A stretch of DNA of 64,000 nt from Streptomyces cadmiisoli. GTDB taxonomy: Bacteria; Actinomycetota; Actinomycetes; Streptomycetales; Streptomycetaceae. The stretch spans positions 868,001-932,000 of the forward strand of contig NZ_CP030073.1 of NCBI RefSeq assembly GCF_003261055.1. Direction: 5' to 3'. Positions 55,845-64,000 of this stretch are shown in pieces. The notes under the pieces are model-generated. The model did no database searches. It was not told where the DNA came from and saw only the letters and a program-made list of their open reading frames with translations. The position numbers and the translations under genes were made by a program. Each line of letters begins with the position of its first letter. The stretch's first letter is position 1.

Positions 55845-57697
55845 CAGAACGGCACCCCGTTGCGCAGTGTCAGACCGGTCAGGGTCACCGTCGCGGCGGT
55901 GACGTTGGCGTTCGCCGCCGAGGTCAGCGAGATGGCGCCGGCCGCCTTGATGCTGGCGATGCCCACCGCGTCGAGGGAGACCGCGCCGCCGGCGGCCAGA
56001 CCGACCTTGCCCGCGGCCTTGAGGTTGAGCGCCGCTCCGGCGGAGATGTTCACGGCCCGTCCGGCCGTCAGGTTGAGGTCTCCACCCGCCTTGATGTCGA
56101 CCCCCCGGGCACCCTGGATGGTGACACTGCCGTCGCTGCGGACGGTGACGCTCGTCTTGTTCTGGTCCAGGTGCACGGTCAGCGAGCCGTCACCGGTCCG
56201 CAGTCGCACGCCTTTTGCCCGGCGTGCGTCGTCGAGCAGTTCGACGGCCTGCCCGCTCCGGGAGGCCAGCTTCCGCCAGTTGACGGAACCGCTCGTCGCG
56301 TCGACGGCCGGGCTGCCTTCCTGGATACGGGGAAGCTTGTCGACGCCGTTGTAGAGACCGGCCAGCACATAGGGATGTTCGAGGGAGCCCCGGTCGAACG
56401 CGGCCAGCACCTCGTCGTTGACCTCCGGCAGGATCAGACCGCCCCCGCGCACACCACCGAACTGCGCGACACGGCACCAGTCGCTCTCGTACGTGTCCGA
56501 CAGCCAGGGAAAACGCAGTTTGACCCGGCCCATGCCCAGCGGATCCTTGATGTTGCTCACCACGGCGATCACGACACCCGGCATCGCCGGCGCCTCCTGC
56601 TGACCCGCGGCCAGACCGTACAGGGAGCGGAACTGACGGCCGCTCACCTGCACCCACGTCGTGTACTTCTCGCCCGACATGAAGACATGCCGCACTCCCG
56701 TGACCGTGTACTTCCCCTCGAACGGCGATCCCGCGCCGTTGAGCGCCACCGGAACCCCCGGGCGGAGTTCGGGGTTGCCGTCGATGGCCACCTCCAGCTC
56801 CGCGAAGGACCCGGTGACGTCGTCCGCCAGCGCCTGTGCGGCCTGCCGCACCTGCGCCTGGGTGGTGTACGGGACGGCGGTGCCGGTGAGCGAGGCCGAC
56901 CCGAACGGACGCCCGAGTTCACCCGGTGTGGTGTCCGCGAGAATGTCCTTGCTGGTCGTCGAGGGGGCGTCGGCGGACAGCGGTCGCTTCGTCTGCACGT
57001 CCCATCCGCGCACCGAGACCGAGGACACCTGCCCCGCCGCCGTGACGGCCACCCGGCTGTTCGTGGCGTTGACACCGAACTCCAGGACGTACGGGCTCTG
57101 CAGGGCCCCAGTGGTGTCCGACGGCGCTCCCGAGGCGGTGCGCAGGGCCGTGAAGTGGAGCTTTCCCTCCTCGTCGAAGTACAGGTGGACGTTGTTCTCA
57201 CGAGCCAGTCGGGTCAGGAACTCCCAGTCGGTGACGTTGGGCTGCGTCGCCAGTTCGTAGACCGCCTGCGTCGCGTCGACCGTCCCGATCTTCAGGCCGT
57301 TCTGGCCGGCGAGGCGCCGGACGATGTCGGCGGCCGTCATGTTCGGGTACCCGGCGACACGGCGGTTGCGGAGCAGACGGTGGCCGGGGTCGTAGCCGCG
57401 GACGATCAGCGACTTGCCCAGGCCGTCGGCATCAGCCTCCAGCGCGGTGACCTCCCCCGTGAGCAAGGGGCGTCCCATGGTTCCGTCCGTGTACGGGACG
57501 AGTTCCGCCTTCGCGCCGACGGCGAGGGACGGCAGCTGGCCCAGCAGATCGCGTGCGGGGTCGCTGAAGACGAGCCGGAAGGCCGCCGGTACGTTCACAC
57601 TGGTGTCGATCCACGCGGAGACGAGCCGCCCGGCCACCTGGTCGGGCAGCGGAGAACCGCCGATCTTCACCTGCAGAACGGTCGTATAGGGCTTCAT
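55844..57697 (-). CDS. eCIS spike protein, VgrG/gp27-gp5-like (Afp8 family)
   Basis: 617 residues. The N-terminal gpD/gp27-like part (about 1-360) includes NVTDWEFLTRLARENNVHLYFDEEGKLHF; then comes the gp5-like OB fold (GVVIAVVSNIKDPLGMGRVKLRFPWLSD, DWCRVAQFGGVRGGGLILPEVNDEVLAAFDRGS) and a C-terminal beta-helix with V/I-x-aliphatic repeats (from about 520; VDIKAGGDLNLTAGRAVNISAGAALNL). It forms the central trimeric spike. No extra toxin domain is attached, so cargo must be loaded otherwise. The ATG at 57697 is chosen over a longer ORF because AAGG precedes it and the family starts there. Confidence 0.95.
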   Translation of the reverse strand: MKPYTTVLQVKIGGSPLPDQVAGRLVSAWIDTSVNVPAAFRLVFSDPARDLLGQLPSLAVGAKAELVPYTDGTMGRPLLTGEVTALEADADGLGKSLIVRGYDPGHRLLRNRRVAGYPNMTAADIVRRLAGQNGLKIGTVDATQAVYELATQPNVTDWEFLTRLARENNVHLYFDEEGKLHFTALRTASGAPSDTTGALQSPYVLEFGVNATNSRVAVTAAGQVSSVSVRGWDVQTKRPLSADAPSTTSKDILADTTPGELGRPFGSASLTGTAVPYTTQAQVRQAAQALADDVTGSFAELEVAIDGNPELRPGVPVALNGAGSPFEGKYTVTGVRHVFMSGEKYTTWVQVSGRQFRSLYGLAAGQQEAPAMPGVVIAVVSNIKDPLGMGRVKLRFPWLSDTYESDWCRVAQFGGVRGGGLILPEVNDEVLAAFDRGSLEHPYVLAGLYNGVDKLPRIQEGSPAVDATSGSVNWRKLASRSGQAVELLDDARRAKGVRLRTGDGSLTVHLDQNKTSVTVRSDGSVTIQGARGVDIKAGGDLNLTAGRAVNISAGAALNLKAAGKVGLAAGGAVSLDAVGIASIKAAGAISLTSAANANVTAATVTLTGLTLRNGVPF

Positions 57698-57734
57698 CCT
57701 CGGGCCTTCACATCTGAGCCTGCGCGTACGGTCG

Positions 57735-58472
57735 TCATGCCGGCGAACCGCCTCGCCGTATGTCGTCGGCCATCGGCAGCAGCAACTCCGTGCCCGGACG
57801 CAGCCGCATGGGGTCGTCGATGTCGTTGGCCTCGGCGATGGCGCGCCACCGGGTGGCAGCGCCGTACTCGCGCCAGGCCAGGGAGGGCAGGGAATCACCG
57901 GCGACCACGCGATGGACCCGCTGGGTCCGCAGAGTGCCGGAGGTCGGGTTCTGCCCCTTCGTCGGTGTCGGGATCTCCCTCAGGGACAGCCGGCAGGTCG
58001 CCCGCAGAGGCTCGCCGGTCGGGCTGAACAGGGAGTACGTGGTGTTGACACTCTCGACGTACGCGGTGAACTGGACCGTACTGAATCCGCCCCACGAGAA
58101 GCGGACCCACGGCGGCGACGGCCGGTTGGTCGGCAGCGACTGCGGATCCACCTCGCAGCAGGAGAGCAGCTTCTCCACCTGCCGGCGGACACGAGGGCTG
58201 CCGGGGGTGGCGGAGGCGTCGAGGAAGACCTCCACGGACAGTGAGGCGGGCTCGGCTCCGGAGAACTCCTGCTGCGCGCCGCGGTCGAAACCGACGGCGC
58301 GCTGGGCGTGCCAGGACGCCGAGCGTGAGAGTTCCATCTGGTGCGGGTTGAACTGGAACTCCACCTCGCCGATCCGCCCGCCCATGGTCCGGCTGGATCC
58401 GCTCGGCGGATGGTGGATGGCGAGCCGGGCCCGCACGAGACTCTTGTTGGCGCCTCCCATGGCGGGTGACAT
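57735..58472 (-). CDS. eCIS tail protein with LysM-like C-terminus (Afp7 family)
   Basis: 245 residues: an N-terminal beta-rich part (MGGRIGEVEFQFNPHQMELSRSASW, FLDASATPGSPRVRRQVEKLLSCCEVD) and a C-terminal LysM-like domain (HRVVAGDSLPSLAWREYGAATRWRAIAEANDIDDPMRLRPGTELLLP). In eCIS this protein joins the tube to the spike/baseplate. The ATG overlaps the last base of the preceding tube-like gene's stop (TGATG); 37 bp separate it from the spike gene. Confidence 0.9.
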   Translation of the reverse strand: MSPAMGGANKSLVRARLAIHHPPSGSSRTMGGRIGEVEFQFNPHQMELSRSASWHAQRAVGFDRGAQQEFSGAEPASLSVEVFLDASATPGSPRVRRQVEKLLSCCEVDPQSLPTNRPSPPWVRFSWGGFSTVQFTAYVESVNTTYSLFSPTGEPLRATCRLSLREIPTPTKGQNPTSGTLRTQRVHRVVAGDSLPSLAWREYGAATRWRAIAEANDIDDPMRLRPGTELLLPMADDIRRGGSPA

Positions 58473-58909
58473 CAGGCCCCCTGCGCGTCGGTGAAGCCGT
58501 GGTGGGCGATTTCCAGAGTCTCGGTCGCGACCGCGGGGTTCGCCGGATCCAGGTCGGGCCCCTGCCAGCGGACCGGCAGCACCTCGACCAGCCCCCACTG
58601 GGCGACCACAGAGCCGTCCGCCCGCAGAGCGGCGATCTGACCCGTCGGCCGGGCGATGCCGGTGGCGATGGACGAGATCCAGGCCGCGGCCTTCCCGGTG
58701 TCGGGCGTGAGCGGCCGGGTCAGCCGGATGTTGGAGTGGGTGACCCGTGAGGGCAGCTGCCAGACGAACCCGTTGTTGCCGCCCTCTTCTCGCTGCTCCA
58801 CCTGCACCTCGGAAGCAAGGCCCTCACAGCTGTTGAAGAGACCGAGATCCAGGCCGTCGATCGACAGCCGGAAGAAGACGGTGGAGGCCGGGTCTTGCGG
58901 GGTGGGCAT
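58472..58909 (-). CDS. Second tube-like eCIS protein (gp19/TIGR02241 family)
   Basis: 145 residues of the contractile inner-tube fold: FFRLSIDGLDLGLFNSCEGLASEVQVEQREEGGNNGFVWQLPSRVTHSNIRLTRPL is the typical N-terminal half, with a C-terminal WQGPDLDPANPAVATETLEIAHHGF. It differs clearly from the main tube protein at 63369 and probably forms the ring that joins the tube to the spike complex. ATG start. Coupled to the LysM gene by overlap; 51 bp after the VQR-rich protein gene. Confidence 0.92.
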   Translation of the reverse strand: MPTPQDPASTVFFRLSIDGLDLGLFNSCEGLASEVQVEQREEGGNNGFVWQLPSRVTHSNIRLTRPLTPDTGKAAAWISSIATGIARPTGQIAALRADGSVVAQWGLVEVLPVRWQGPDLDPANPAVATETLEIAHHGFTDAQGA

Positions 58910-58960
58910 GTGATGCGTCCTTGCGTCTTGGGTGGTTCGTCAGGAGGGGTACGGGACGGG

Positions 58961-61900
58961 TCAGGGTGCGTCGCGGAGACGGCCGAGGCGTTCGCGGTCG
59001 CCGCGCAGCTCGGAACGCAGGAGGCGGGAAAGGGGCTCCAGGAGGGAACGGGCGAGTGCGTCCAGCGACTCGGGGGAAAGCGCCGGCGGCACGACGGGAC
59101 CCGAGCCTTGGGCGGGCCCCGAAGGGCCGGGCGCCGGGAGACCGCGCTGCCCCGAGGGGGCGGACACCTGACGCTGTACGGTGCGGGGCTGCTCCGGCGC
59201 GGGCGGCGAAGGCGTGCCGCCCGGCTTCCGCCCGGTGGGCGAGGCGACCGGGCGCGCGCTGGTGGCGGACCTGCTCGAGGGCGCGGCGATCGGCGTCGCG
59301 GCTGACGGGCCTGCGGGGGCCCGTTGCACGCTCGTGGAAGCGGATCGCGCCGCCGCGGCCGGTGCCACAGGCGACGCCGCGGGGCGCGTCGACGACGAGT
59401 GCCCCACCGCGGGAACGTCCCCGGGCACCGCGCCCGCAACCGGTGCCGACGCGCCGCCGGTCGGCGACAGGGACGTGGCGACGGGTCCTACTGCCCCGGC
59501 TCCGGCAGGAGCGGACGGAAGCGGACCGGCTGCCGTCCACCGGGCACTCTCCGGGGAGCGCTTCGGTGCCTCGGGGCCGCTGCCACCCCCGGCTGCCGCC
59601 GGTCGCGGTACCGAGGTGAAGAGGGGCTGTACGGCCAGCGGCGGAGGCGGGACCGCGGCGCCTCTGCGCGCCACACTTCCCGCACCGGGCCGGACGGCCG
59701 GAAGACGCACCCGCCCTCCGCCGGCCGAGCCACCGCCCTGGTCCGCACCCTGGTCCTGAGAGCGGCCCGCGGCGCGGGCGCCCCGGCCCTCCACCGTGCC
59801 CGGCACCACAGCCGGCCGCCGCCCCGGCGAGGTCCGCGGCGAAGGCGTCCCACCGGCGGAACGCTGGACCGGCGTGGTGAGCACCCGCGGCATGGCGGCG
59901 GCCGCGGCCGGACGAATGGTCCGCGGCTCGGACCGCCGGACGGAACCGAACGGCGCACGCGGCTGCGGCAGCTTGTGGGAAGCGGACCGCTGGACGGGGG
60001 CGGAAGGGGCGACGGGAACGGGTGCCGTGGGCGCGGCGGATGCCCCCCGTACAGAAGGCACGGCTGGTGCGGTGGGCACGGCGGATTCAAGACGTCCGGT
60101 GGGTCTGGTGGTTGGCACAGACTGGGCGGGTTCGGTCGGCGGGGCGGGTGCGGCGGACGCCGAGGCTACGGCTGGCTTGGTGGGCAGGGTCGGCAGGGTG
60201 GGCGCTACGGCAGGCTTGCCACCGTCGCGCTGTACCGGTGCCGGCGCTGGTGCCGGTGCCGCGGACGACGGTCCGGTGCGAGCGCCCGGGGCCGGGCGGG
60301 CCGTTCCGCTCGTGGCGGCGGGCGCGTCCGACGCGCCGGACGGTCCCTGAGCGTCCGAAGCGCCGGACATTGCCGGCCCGTTCGATGCACCGGACTGTGC
60401 CCGCCCGCCCGAAGCAATGGGTCCCGAAGCAATGGGTCCGGGCCGACCCGTGGACCCGCCGTGCCCCTGGCCTCCGGCAGCTTCTCGGGGCGCGGCGGCG
60501 ACCGGTGCCCCCGCCGTGGGCCCCGGCGTCGGAATCGTCGTGGTGCTGCGCTGCACAGGTGTGTCGGCCGGATTCCCGCCGGATGATGTGACGCGGGTGT
60601 CGACAGGGTTACCGAACGTGGGCTCAACCGGGCGCGACGGCGGAGCGCCGTTCGAGCTTCCCGGCTCCGCCGCACCGGCACGCGCCCGACGCTGCACGGG
60701 CTTGCCCGGTCGGCGGAGCGCGGGCCCGGTAGCTGCCGCCGTCGGCGGACGCGTCGGTTCCGGCACCGGACGAGCGCCCCGTCCCTCGTCGGCGCCGGAA
60801 ACCGGTTCACGGGCCGTGGCCGACCGGGGCAGCCCTGACGGCGGCTGCTCGGCGCTCACGGCTTGAGGGGCCGGCGCCGGAGTGGCGGCGGCCCGGCTCA
60901 CTGGAATCGGGGACGTGGCACGCGGAGGAGTGGGAAGGCCGGCGGTCTGCGGGGGGCGAACCGCCGGTGGCGAACTCGGGTCCGCGGGCCGGGCCGCGGT
61001 CGCGTCTTCCGGCCGCGACGGCACGGACCCGGCTGACCGCAGGCCCGCCGAAGGGACGGAGGCCGACTCGCCGGGCCGTGCGGACACCGCGCGTTGAACG
61101 GTCGGGCCCGTGGTCGACGCCTTGGAGGTGACAGCTGAGGCGACGGTCCGACCGGCCTGCTCGGCGGTCACACCATCACTCACGGGCTCCGATCGCAGCG
61201 GGGCACCCAGCCCGAACCGGTTGCCCGGGGCGTGGCCACCCGTCCCGCCCACCCCGCCGACAACCGACGGTCCGTCAATGGCGGAGCCCTGCCCCTCACC
61301 AGCGCCCGACCGCTGCACCGCGGCAGCCTCAGGCCCCTCCCCCGACTGCCGTGGCCCCAGCGGTGCGCCGAGGCCGAGGGTGGGCCGCGGCGAACCGGAC
61401 CCACGGCTCGTCACGGTCGGAGAGCTGCCGGCGTCGTATGTCACCCTCCCGCGGGGGGAGGTGGCGGGACGCCGCGGAACCGGCGCGATGTCCGCGCCCG
61501 ATGACTCACCGCTGAGTGCCGAGCGCTGCACGGCGGCGTCAGGAGCGACCGCGTCCGCCGTCGCCGGTGGTCGGGATTCGGCCCCGACGGAGTCCGAGCG
61601 CACCGGCCGCCGTTCCGGTGTCGCCGGCTCCCCTGCCTCGGCGCCACCATGACCCGCACGCCGCACGCCGGTTGTGTCAGGAGTGCTGGTCGGGCTGGAA
61701 GCGGTGTCGGTCACAGGTGCTGTCGGGGGCCTGCCGTGCGAGGTGGTGCTCCGCTGTACGACGGCGGGTGCCGGGGCATGGGAGAGCCGGGTGGCATCGA
61801 TGCGTCCCGGACGCGTCGCGGGGGCCGTCGGCACGGTCGCGTCGACCGCGGGTTCGGGGACTGCGGAAGCCGCGTGGGTGGTGGATGGGCCCGGCCCCGG

Positions 61901-62746
61901 CACCGGCGGGTGGGCGGCGTCCGTTCCGAGCCTCGGAGCGTCGGCGTCCGCGCGCTCCGTGACCGTGGGCGCCGCAGCGCCCGGCGGTGAGCTGTGATCG
62001 GCCTGACCGGTGACGGCGGTCAGCCGCCGCACCGCGGGGACGGGCGGTGCCGACAGCAAAGGGGCACGCCCGGCGCGCGCCGGTGTCGCCCGGGCCGCAC
62101 GCTGGACCGGTGTGTCCCGAGGCTCGGCTCGGCCCTCGGCGGAACGCGCGTCCGCGACCGACGCACCGGCGACATGCTGCACCGCCATGTCCCGCGCCGC
62201 CGACCCGCCCTCGGGCGCAGCCGAGCGCGTGGACGGTGACGGGGCCGCGGTCACGGCGGGTGTGTGGGGCCGCGGGGCCGTCCGCCCCGGCTGACCGTGT
62301 GCCGGGGGCAGGCTCGCGGATACGCCATCGGGTGCGGAACCGGATCCCGCGTGGACTGCCCGCAGGCCCGGCCGCGAAGCCGGTGGTGCCGTCGCTCCCG
62401 TACCCCGTCGGGCGCGGCCGTCGTGGGCGGGGCCCGCGCCGAAGTCCTCCCGGCGCGCGCCCTCGTCCAGGACCGGCATTCTCCGCCCCGGGGCCGGTGT
62501 GCCTCCGGTCAACGCGGGGTTGCCGTAGGTCGCGAGGTTCCCGGCGATGTTGTGCGACACGACCGGGGACCCGCCGCCCAGCACGCGCTGGACCGGCGCG
62601 ACGGACCGCCATGCGGAACCGGAGGCGCGCGACGGGGCCGACCCGCCGGCCTGCGGGCGCGCGTCCGCGGAACCGCTGTCGCGGCCCTCGGTGCCCGGCA
62701 CGGTGCCGAACACCCGGCCCCACACACCTGCCAGGAAACCGCTCAT
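58961..62746 (-). CDS. Very long disordered Pro/Ala/Ser/Gly-rich eCIS protein with repeated VQR motifs
   Basis: 1261 residues, nearly all low-complexity. At least thirteen VQR tripeptides, usually followed by S/R/A (PVQRSTTT, AVQRSALS, PVQRRARA), are spread along it. The first 25 residues (MSGFLAGVWGRVFGTVPGTEG) are a short hydrophobic/aromatic segment, and the C-terminal 45 (LSPESLDALARSLLEPLSRLLRSELRGDRERLGRLRD) form an amphipathic helix like those at the ends of other eCIS proteins. Thus two short anchors are joined by an enormous flexible linker. The same VQR motif occurs in both cargo candidates. Tape-measure, cargo-scaffold or processing roles are all possible; none is proven. ATG start six bases after the DUF6760-like gene. 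Confidence 0.8.
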   Translation of the reverse strand: MSGFLAGVWGRVFGTVPGTEGRDSGSADARPQAGGSAPSRASGSAWRSVAPVQRVLGGGSPVVSHNIAGNLATYGNPALTGGTPAPGRRMPVLDEGARREDFGAGPAHDGRARRGTGATAPPASRPGLRAVHAGSGSAPDGVSASLPPAHGQPGRTAPRPHTPAVTAAPSPSTRSAAPEGGSAARDMAVQHVAGASVADARSAEGRAEPRDTPVQRAARATPARAGRAPLLSAPPVPAVRRLTAVTGQADHSSPPGAAAPTVTERADADAPRLGTDAAHPPVPGPGPSTTHAASAVPEPAVDATVPTAPATRPGRIDATRLSHAPAPAVVQRSTTSHGRPPTAPVTDTASSPTSTPDTTGVRRAGHGGAEAGEPATPERRPVRSDSVGAESRPPATADAVAPDAAVQRSALSGESSGADIAPVPRRPATSPRGRVTYDAGSSPTVTSRGSGSPRPTLGLGAPLGPRQSGEGPEAAAVQRSGAGEGQGSAIDGPSVVGGVGGTGGHAPGNRFGLGAPLRSEPVSDGVTAEQAGRTVASAVTSKASTTGPTVQRAVSARPGESASVPSAGLRSAGSVPSRPEDATAARPADPSSPPAVRPPQTAGLPTPPRATSPIPVSRAAATPAPAPQAVSAEQPPSGLPRSATAREPVSGADEGRGARPVPEPTRPPTAAATGPALRRPGKPVQRRARAGAAEPGSSNGAPPSRPVEPTFGNPVDTRVTSSGGNPADTPVQRSTTTIPTPGPTAGAPVAAAPREAAGGQGHGGSTGRPGPIASGPIASGGRAQSGASNGPAMSGASDAQGPSGASDAPAATSGTARPAPGARTGPSSAAPAPAPAPVQRDGGKPAVAPTLPTLPTKPAVASASAAPAPPTEPAQSVPTTRPTGRLESAVPTAPAVPSVRGASAAPTAPVPVAPSAPVQRSASHKLPQPRAPFGSVRRSEPRTIRPAAAAAMPRVLTTPVQRSAGGTPSPRTSPGRRPAVVPGTVEGRGARAAGRSQDQGADQGGGSAGGGRVRLPAVRPGAGSVARRGAAVPPPPLAVQPLFTSVPRPAAAGGGSGPEAPKRSPESARWTAAGPLPSAPAGAGAVGPVATSLSPTGGASAPVAGAVPGDVPAVGHSSSTRPAASPVAPAAAARSASTSVQRAPAGPSAATPIAAPSSRSATSARPVASPTGRKPGGTPSPPAPEQPRTVQRQVSAPSGQRGLPAPGPSGPAQGSGPVVPPALSPESLDALARSLLEPLSRLLRSELRGDRERLGRLRDAP

Positions 62747-62752
62747 GTCAAC

Positions 62753-62965
62753 TCACCCCTCCGCGCGGCTCACCAATGCTGCGGTCCGCTCCACATAGAC
62801 CCGGCGATCCGCGTGCTCCAGGTCCAGCAACTCCTCAAGCCCCCAGTGCAGATGGAAGGCGAGGTACGCGACCTCGTCGTGCAGACGGTCGGTCGCGTAC
62901 GTCGCTATTCCCCCAGGCGGCTCCCGGACAGATCCACCTCGAAGGGCTCCGCGCAGTGCGGGCAC
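62753..62965 (-). CDS. Small eCIS protein, DUF6760-like
   Basis: The conserved part is TYATDRLHDEVAYLAFHLHWGLEELLDLEHADRRVYVERTAAL, a short helical protein found beside the tube genes in many eCIS loci. The only ATG, at 62965, would overlap the upstream gene by 61 bp and add an unconserved 20-residue extension. At the expected start the codon is ATA (62908), giving an ATAG overlap with the upstream stop where other genes here have ATGA. The true start is therefore uncertain. Confidence 0.7.
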   Translation of the reverse strand: MPALRGALRGGSVREPPGGIATYATDRLHDEVAYLAFHLHWGLEELLDLEHADRRVYVERTAALVSRAEG

Positions 62966-63372
62966 GACACCGCCGCCCGGGTGTGTCCCTCCGTGTTGAT
63001 CTGGCGGTAGAAGTCCTGCAGGAAGGCCAGGTCCGAGGCGAACATGTTCTCCACGATGCCGTCGTGCACGGACGGAAGCGTGCCGAGGCGCGTGACGACC
63101 CTGCCCAGCAGGACGACCGAGAGATACGCCGGGTTCTCCTGCACACGCACGTCCCTGAGCGGGACCAGTTCGTCGCGTGCCGTGGACAGGCGCATCGTTC
63201 CCGACCGGTGGACGGCGCCCGACTCGTCGACGTACCCACGGGGGAGTTCGAACGAGAACTCCGTCCGAAGGGGTGCCGGCGCCTGGGCCGGAGCGGCGGC
63301 GCCGGCCGGTTCCGGATCCGGGCCCCTGGTGCCCGCCTCGGCCACGGTGCGGGCGGCGGTGCGCCTCATCAC
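62905..63372 (-). CDS. eCIS tail assembly-type protein with CPHC motif
   Basis: 155 residues. An Ala/Pro-rich N-terminus leads into a compact domain (TEFSFELPRGYVDESGAVHRSGTMRLSTARDELVPLRDVRVQENPAYLSVVLLGRVVTRLG), typical of the tail-assembly proteins that follow tube genes in eCIS and related phages, and a C-terminal CPHCAEPFEVD that could bind a metal with a partner. Its ATG overlaps the tube-gene stop (ATGA), so it is translationally coupled. Its precise role is unknown. Confidence 0.8.
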   Translation of the reverse strand: MMRRTAARTVAEAGTRGPDPEPAGAAAPAQAPAPLRTEFSFELPRGYVDESGAVHRSGTMRLSTARDELVPLRDVRVQENPAYLSVVLLGRVVTRLGTLPSVHDGIVENMFASDLAFLQDFYRQINTEGHTRAAVSCPHCAEPFEVDLSGSRLGE

Positions 63373-63812
63373 TCGATGACCAGCTCTTCGAAGGTGATGG
63401 TGACCTGCTCGGTCAGCGCGGACGTGTCACCGGCCTTGACTCCGCTGGTCTCCACCTTGCTGCACCAGGCGTTGCGCATGTTGTACCGCTTCACCGGGTT
63501 GTTCTGGTAGTCCATCATCATGATGGTGGCGTTCTTGCGGGCGGCGCCCATGTTTCCCGCGATGGAGTCGTTGATCCAGGCGGTGAACGCGGTGGACTCG
63601 GTCATCCCTCGGGTGACCGTGCACTCACCGGCCTTCCGCACACCGGGCATCTTCTTGATGACGGGCTTTCCGTCCGCCGAGACCTGCTGGTATTCGATGA
63701 CGTCCTGCTCGACGGAGAGGCCGCTGACCTCCTGGAGGTACTCGACCATCACGCCGTCGATCTGCAGGCCGAAATTGTGTGAGGCGAGCGCATCACCAGG
63801 CTGGAGAGACAT
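63369..63812 (-). CDS. eCIS inner tube protein (Afp1/Cis1-like)
   Basis: 147 residues, the standard length of the contractile tube subunit. HNFGLQIDGVMVEYLQEVSGLSVEQDVIEYQQVSADGKPVIKKMPGVRKAGECTVTRGMTEST and the C-terminal NMRNAWCSKVETSGVKAGDTSALTEQVTITFEELV are diagnostic. It polymerises inside the sheath encoded just upstream. ATG start with GAAA-type site. The 113-bp gap to the sheath gene carries a stem-loop. Confidence 0.95.
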   Translation of the reverse strand: MSLQPGDALASHNFGLQIDGVMVEYLQEVSGLSVEQDVIEYQQVSADGKPVIKKMPGVRKAGECTVTRGMTESTAFTAWINDSIAGNMGAARKNATIMMMDYQNNPVKRYNMRNAWCSKVETSGVKAGDTSALTEQVTITFEELVIE

Positions 63813-63873
63813 GATCTTTCGTTTCTCTTTCTGGAATCAACCGAACAAGGGGAAATGATCAGTGGCAGTGCTG

Positions 63874-63913
63874 CTGCCGGGGCCGACCCCGCGGCCGGGG
63901 GTCGGCGCGGCAG
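63874..63913 (-). terminator. Stem-loop between sheath and tube genes
   Basis: Nested arms CTGCCG / CGGCAG and CCGACCCC / GGGGTCGG close a short GC loop. It lies within the operon, so it is more likely a partial terminator or RNA-stability element setting sheath/tube ratios than a full stop. Confidence 0.55.
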
Positions 63914-63925
63914 CGACTGGGGTCA

Positions 63926-64000
63926 CTACTCGTTGAGTTCGCCCGTGCCGTCCGAGAACTGGGCCAGCCGGAACACCACGAACTCGGCGGGCTTCACCGG
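63926..64000 (-). CDS. eCIS sheath protein, C-terminal end only
   Basis: The last 24 codons before a TAG stop read PVKPAEFVVFRLAQFSDG and TGELNE, the C-terminal strand of phage/eCIS tail sheath proteins (Afp2/Cis2-like; consensus PAEFVVFR). The rest lies beyond the right edge. Placement directly before the tube gene is the normal sheath-tube order. Confidence 0.85.
   Translation of the reverse strand, partial: PVKPAEFVVFRLAQFSDGTGELNE

Noticed and set aside
58961..62746. Reading the VQR-rich ORF as an artefact of GC-rich DNA
   Set aside because: It is kept as real: the gene is spaced 6 bp from the upstream and 51 bp from the downstream eCIS genes, has recurrent VQR motifs and a conserved-looking C-terminal amphipathic helix; the opposite-strand frames are shorter and motif-free.

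Overview
The window is about 70% GC, uses GTG and TTG starts freely, and carries gene families typical of filamentous actinomycetes: SARP and BTAD regulators, SpoIIE-type phosphatases, an ECF sigma factor, and a Streptomyces-type extracellular contractile injection system (eCIS). It is most likely a Streptomyces chromosome. I see no tRNA, rRNA, transposase or CRISPR array.

Left edge (1-3.4 kb): the 3' part of a large modular secreted/toxin-like protein with two zincin-like motifs and a repeated terminal module, convergent with a secreted serine hydrolase (DD-peptidase/beta-lactamase fold).

Catabolic island (3.7-30.8 kb): a two-component flavin monooxygenase (HpaB-type oxygenase, small flavin reductase) with a bicupin protein, a 3-hydroxyisobutyrate-dehydrogenase-like oxidoreductase and an NTPase-BTAD activator on the minus strand. 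Around it are an AhpD-like protein, an NrtS-like small permease, an SDR-like protein without its catalytic residues, PntAB transhydrogenase, a BBE-type flavoprotein, an MFS carrier, an aldehyde dehydrogenase, a VOC protein with its GntR regulator, a fused E1 plus E2 2-oxoacid dehydrogenase, an XRE-cupin regulator, a RibF-like FAD synthetase, an M24-fold hydrolase and an isochorismatase-like hydrolase. Three sets of repeated operator-like sites tie these units together: GGATCC-centred palindromes, GTTCAGT-N3-ACTGAAC palindromes, and CCGTTAACC boxes. One CCGTTAACC promoter/leader segment is duplicated at 12.5 and 27.4 kb. The substrate is unknown; an aromatic or nitroaromatic compound is an inference only.

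Signalling block (31-40 kb): an FHA domain fused to a flavin monooxygenase, a membrane Ser/Thr kinase, a GAF/PAS-SpoIIE phosphatase, and a cyclic-nucleotide-binding/thioredoxin-reductase-like fusion.

eCIS block (40.5-64 kb): two candidate cargo proteins share an N-terminal LQRxAGNxAV element. One is a pierisin/Scabin-like ADP-ribosyltransferase; the other has a DUF4157 domain and a Cys/His C-terminal domain. With them lie a PAS-GAF-SpoIIE-HATPase protein, an AfsR-like SARP regulator and an ECF sigma factor. The structural operon runs leftward from beyond the right edge: sheath (last 24 codons only), tube, a CxxC tail protein, a DUF6760-like protein, a very long disordered protein with VQR motifs, a second tube-like protein, a LysM tail protein, VgrG-type spike, gp25, gpJ-like and gpI-like baseplate proteins, and a zinc-ribbon/TM/discoidin-like membrane protein. 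The many overlapping stop/start codons show one translationally coupled operon. The kinase-phosphatase-FHA set beside an eCIS resembles in composition the PpkA/PppA/Fha control of type VI secretion.
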